Assembly (NCBI RefSeq): GCF_900258435.1
Contig: NZ_LT992558.1
Coordinates: 2,416,835 to 2,480,834 of the forward strand
Source of the DNA: Carnobacterium divergens
Lineage (GTDB): Bacteria > Bacillota > Bacilli > Lactobacillales > Carnobacteriaceae
Length of the DNA: 64,000 nucleotides
Direction of reading: 5' to 3'
The stretch's first letter is position 1. Each line of letters opens with the position of its first letter. Position numbers and translations under genes: made by a program. Below are positions 62,127-64,000 of the stretch, piece by piece. The notes under the pieces are model-generated. The model was given only the letters and a program-made list of their open reading frames with translations, had not been told where the DNA came from and did not search any database.

Positions 62127-63020
62127 CTATTTCTTTTCAACGTCATGACCACCAAATTCATTTCGTAATGCTGCAACGACTTTTCCGCTAAACGTATCTG
62201 GATAAAGCGAACGATAACGCATCATCAAAGACATTGTAATAATCGGCGTAGCCACTTGTTGTTCTAAAGATTCCTCAACTGTCCACTTGCCTTCACCTGA
62301 TGAATACATGATTCCTTGAATTTCTTCTAAACGTTGGTCTTTTTCAAAAGCTGATTGAGTCAGTTCCATCAACCATGAACGAATAACCGACCCATTATTC
62401 CAAACCTTGGCTACTTTTTCATAATCAAACGAATAAGGAGCATGTTCCAAAAGATCAAACCCTTCGCCAATAGCTTGCATCATTCCATATTCAATCCCGT
62501 TATGAACCATTTTTAAATAATGTCCACTTCCAACTGCTCCGGCATATAAGTATCCGTCGGCAACTGCAATTCCCGCGAAAAGAGGTTCAATTTGTTTAAA
62601 GATGTGTTCATCGCCACCAATCATAAAACAAGCGCCTTCTCGAGCTCCTTTCATGCCACCAGAAGTTCCTACATCAAAGAAATAAAGCTGTTTTTCTGCC
62701 ATTAATTTGCCACGTATCACAGACTCCTTATAATTAGAGTTCCCACCATCAATAAAAATATCTTCTGGTTCAAGGAGTGCCATCATTTCTTGAAAAATAG
62801 CTTCTGTTGGTGCTCCACTTGGTACCATTGACCAAATGATTCGTGGACGCGGTAGTTCTTCAATCATTTGACTTAAATGGTTGACCAGTGTCATTTCATT
62901 TTGATTTTCAGCTAATTGAGGTAAGTGTAAATCATACCCCACAACTTGATGTCCTGCATCCACACAATTTTCTGCTAAATTAATGCCCATTTTGCCTAAT
63001 CCAATAATGCCAATTTTCAT
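62127..63020 (-). CDS. gnd: 6-phosphogluconate dehydrogenase, short GntZ/YqeC type
   Basis: 297 aa from the ATG at 63020 (the adjacent ATG at 63023 is equally possible; AAGGAG is 5-8 bases upstream). An upstream in-frame start at 63107 would run through the promoter and is rejected. N-terminal NAD(P)-binding GIIGLGKMGINLAEN, then IDGGNSNYKES, GTSGGMKGAREGACFMIGG and VGSGHYLKMVHNGIEYG. The ~300-residue length marks the short, usually NAD-preferring class. Yields ribulose-5-phosphate. First gene after the regulated promoter. Confidence 0.94.
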   Translation of the reverse strand: MKIGIIGLGKMGINLAENCVDAGHQVVGYDLHLPQLAENQNEMTLVNHLSQMIEELPRPRIIWSMVPSGAPTEAIFQEMMALLEPEDIFIDGGNSNYKESVIRGKLMAEKQLYFFDVGTSGGMKGAREGACFMIGGDEHIFKQIEPLFAGIAVADGYLYAGAVGSGHYLKMVHNGIEYGMMQAIGEGFDLLEHAPYSFDYEKVAKVWNNGSVIRSWLMELTQSAFEKDQRLEEIQGIMYSSGEGKWTVEESLEQQVATPIITMSLMMRYRSLYPDTFSGKVVAALRNEFGGHDVEKK

Positions 63021-63052
63021 CATCGTCACTCCTTGATCTATTTTTAAGACGT

Positions 63053-63065
63053 CATACGTCGTATG
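63053..63065. promoter_or_regulatory. Candidate GntR operator in the gnd promoter region
   Basis: CATACGTCGTATG, perfect 6-bp arms around a central T. It lies 10 bases downstream of the -10 box, a typical repressor position. Confidence 0.6.
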
Positions 63066-63074
63066 TCTATAAAA

Positions 63075-63103
63075 ATGATAACGCTTTCTAAAACGAATGT
63101 CAA
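63075..63103 (-). promoter_or_regulatory. Promoter of gnd-gntK-gntP
   Basis: On the minus strand: TTGACA (63103-63098), a 17-bp spacer, TATCAT (63080-63075). The cre-like site and the palindrome at 63053-63065 overlap or follow it. Confidence 0.75.
63076..63089. promoter_or_regulatory. Candidate cre (CcpA) site at the gnd promoter
   Basis: On the minus strand AGAAAGCGTTATCA matches TGWAANCGNTNWCA at every fixed position but the first. It overlaps the -10 element, consistent with carbon catabolite repression. Confidence 0.6.
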
Positions 63104-63110
63104 CCAAAAA

Positions 63111-63140
63111 AAAAACATCCCTGGAGTTTGGATGCTTTTT
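63111..63140 (-). terminator. Terminator of gntR
   Basis: Minus strand AAAAAGCATCC ... GGATGTTTTTT forms an ~11-bp stem with one G-U pair, followed by T's. It separates gntR from the gnd promoter. Confidence 0.7.
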
Positions 63141-63823
63141 TAAATCTTTAATTCATCTTTGTTGTAGCCTAAATGTCGCTGCATTGCCTTTTTAGCAGCC
63201 TCACCATCTTTAATTTTTATCGCTTCCACAATTTGGCGATGGGTTTCAATCGTTTCTTCTTTTAAACTTCGATTGGTTAAATTAATAAATAACGAAATGG
63301 CCGTTTGAATAATCGGAATTAAACTAGGTACTACGACATTTTTACTCGCTTTTGCAATAGCCGAATGTAGCTGGATATCTTTTTCTTCATGGTTTTTATT
63401 TTCATGAATCAGCTTCTCAATCGCTAAACATATCGCTTCCATTTCTTCTACCTCAGCAGGAGTCGCGTGTTCTGCTGCTAATTTGGCTATTTCAGGTTCA
63501 ATCATCACACGAACATCCATTAAATCGTGGCTTAGTCTTTTTTTATCTGTAATAAAGCTCAAACCAAGTGGATCTTCTGTCAAACCAGGATTTTCAGATA
63601 CAAATGTCCCCTTTCCTCGTTGGATTATTACGACATTTCGTGCAGCTAATAATTTAATGGCTTCTCGAATCGTTCCTCTTCCAACGTTTAATTCGGTTGC
63701 TAGTTCAAATTCATTTGGTAGCTTATCTCCCGCTTTATAGCGCTGTTCCTTAATGAACTCTTCCATCTTACTTGCCACTTGTTGTGCCAATGACTGGCCT
63801 TTTTGTTGACTGCTTTCCAACAT
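63140..63823 (-). CDS. gntR: GntR-family (FadR subfamily) regulator of gluconate genes
   Basis: 227 aa. Winged helix-turn-helix at ~15-75 (GDKLPNEFELATELNVGRGTIREAIKLLAARNVV, then QRGKGTFV). FCD/FadR-type ligand domain ~95-220 (LMDVRVMIEPEIAKLAAEHAT, ETHRQIVEAIKIKDGEAAKKAM). It should bind gluconate or 6-phosphogluconate and release the gnd promoter, where a palindrome lies. The gene has its own terminator before gnd. An AACCGGTT motif in its upstream region (~63847) recalls the one before the LacI-type gene; significance unknown. Confidence 0.93.
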   Translation of the reverse strand: MLESSQQKGQSLAQQVASKMEEFIKEQRYKAGDKLPNEFELATELNVGRGTIREAIKLLAARNVVIIQRGKGTFVSENPGLTEDPLGLSFITDKKRLSHDLMDVRVMIEPEIAKLAAEHATPAEVEEMEAICLAIEKLIHENKNHEEKDIQLHSAIAKASKNVVVPSLIPIIQTAISLFINLTNRSLKEETIETHRQIVEAIKIKDGEAAKKAMQRHLGYNKDELKI

Positions 63824-64000
63824 AATTGTGCTCTCCTTTTTAGCTAAACCGGTTCAAGGCTCTAGTCCGCTGGTTCTTTCTATTATTGTACTCAACTCCT
63901 TGACTTGAATCAACTCTTACTAATAGAAGATTAATAGACCAATTTAACCTAATTTTCAAAAATTATTAAAAATCAATTGAATTATAATTAAAATTAGATT

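Noticed and set aside
1..64000. CRISPR arrays, insertion sequences, integrases or prophage genes
   Set aside because: No regularly spaced repeats, no transposase or integrase-like ORFs and no phage structural genes were seen. The only clear direct repeats are those of the lipase cassette.
63840..64000. Start of a further gene at the right edge
   Set aside because: The stretch is AT-rich with no ribosome site or extended frame; it is probably the gntR promoter region plus spacer.

Overview
The window looks like the chromosome of a low-GC Gram-positive of the order Lactobacillales, most likely a Carnobacterium or a close relative of Enterococcus (inference). The basis is AT-rich DNA, strong AGGAGG-type ribosome binding sites, a tRNA gene without an encoded CCA end, several WxL/DUF916 surface-protein loci with Mga-like regulators, and a NapA-type antiporter. 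I see no phage, insertion sequence or CRISPR array.

Layout. 1-954: the N-terminal part of a secreted adhesin that runs off the left edge. 1243-2900: a NUDIX hydrolase and a lipoprotein alpha/beta hydrolase. 3077-6270: a leftward cassette that looks like a type VII secretion lipase toxin with the toxin domain first and the helical targeting domain last (TslA-like). It has two small helical partner genes and two DUF1310-type, membrane-anchored candidate immunity genes; a partial tandem duplication has left a truncated second lipase. 6400-6483: tRNA-Leu(GAG). 6584-19037: mostly housekeeping and transport genes: an MFS pump with its MarR repressor, SprT, Tex, NapA, a PPP phosphatase, a MacAB-like efflux system, a GH18 endoglycosidase and a cystine symporter.

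19300-25756: WxL locus 1 (DUF916/DUF3324 protein, small WxL, 1048-aa WxL, divergent Mga-like regulator). 25815-32382: an HdeD-like protein, then a nucleoside salvage operon (pdp, purine permease, deoB, punA) next to a LacI-type regulator. 32567-39795: accessory and metabolic genes (CD3324-family protein, methyltransferase, cardiolipin synthase, MarR plus oxidoreductase, glutathione reductase). The gap between the MarR gene and gor holds a dense cluster of DnaA-box-like 9-mers.

39901-59155: WxL loci 2 and 3, about 19 kb. A probable long leftward operon carries a giant beta-helix WxL protein, an LPXTG protein, two classical WxL proteins, a DUF916 protein, a sortase, two Mga-like regulators and two small proteins of unknown family. 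An orphan DUF916 protein lies beyond its terminator, a 1156-aa propeller/Ig/WxL protein lies upstream, and a small rightward WxL-DUF916 unit closes the region. In current understanding DUF916/DUF3324 proteins are membrane-anchored partners of WxL proteins, which bind peptidoglycan non-covalently through their C-terminal WxL domains. The three loci therefore look like alternative surface complexes, two of them under Mga-type control.

59201-63823: gluconate catabolism (gntP, gntK, gnd) under a FadR-type GntR regulator. The promoter, a candidate cre site and a candidate GntR operator can be read directly.
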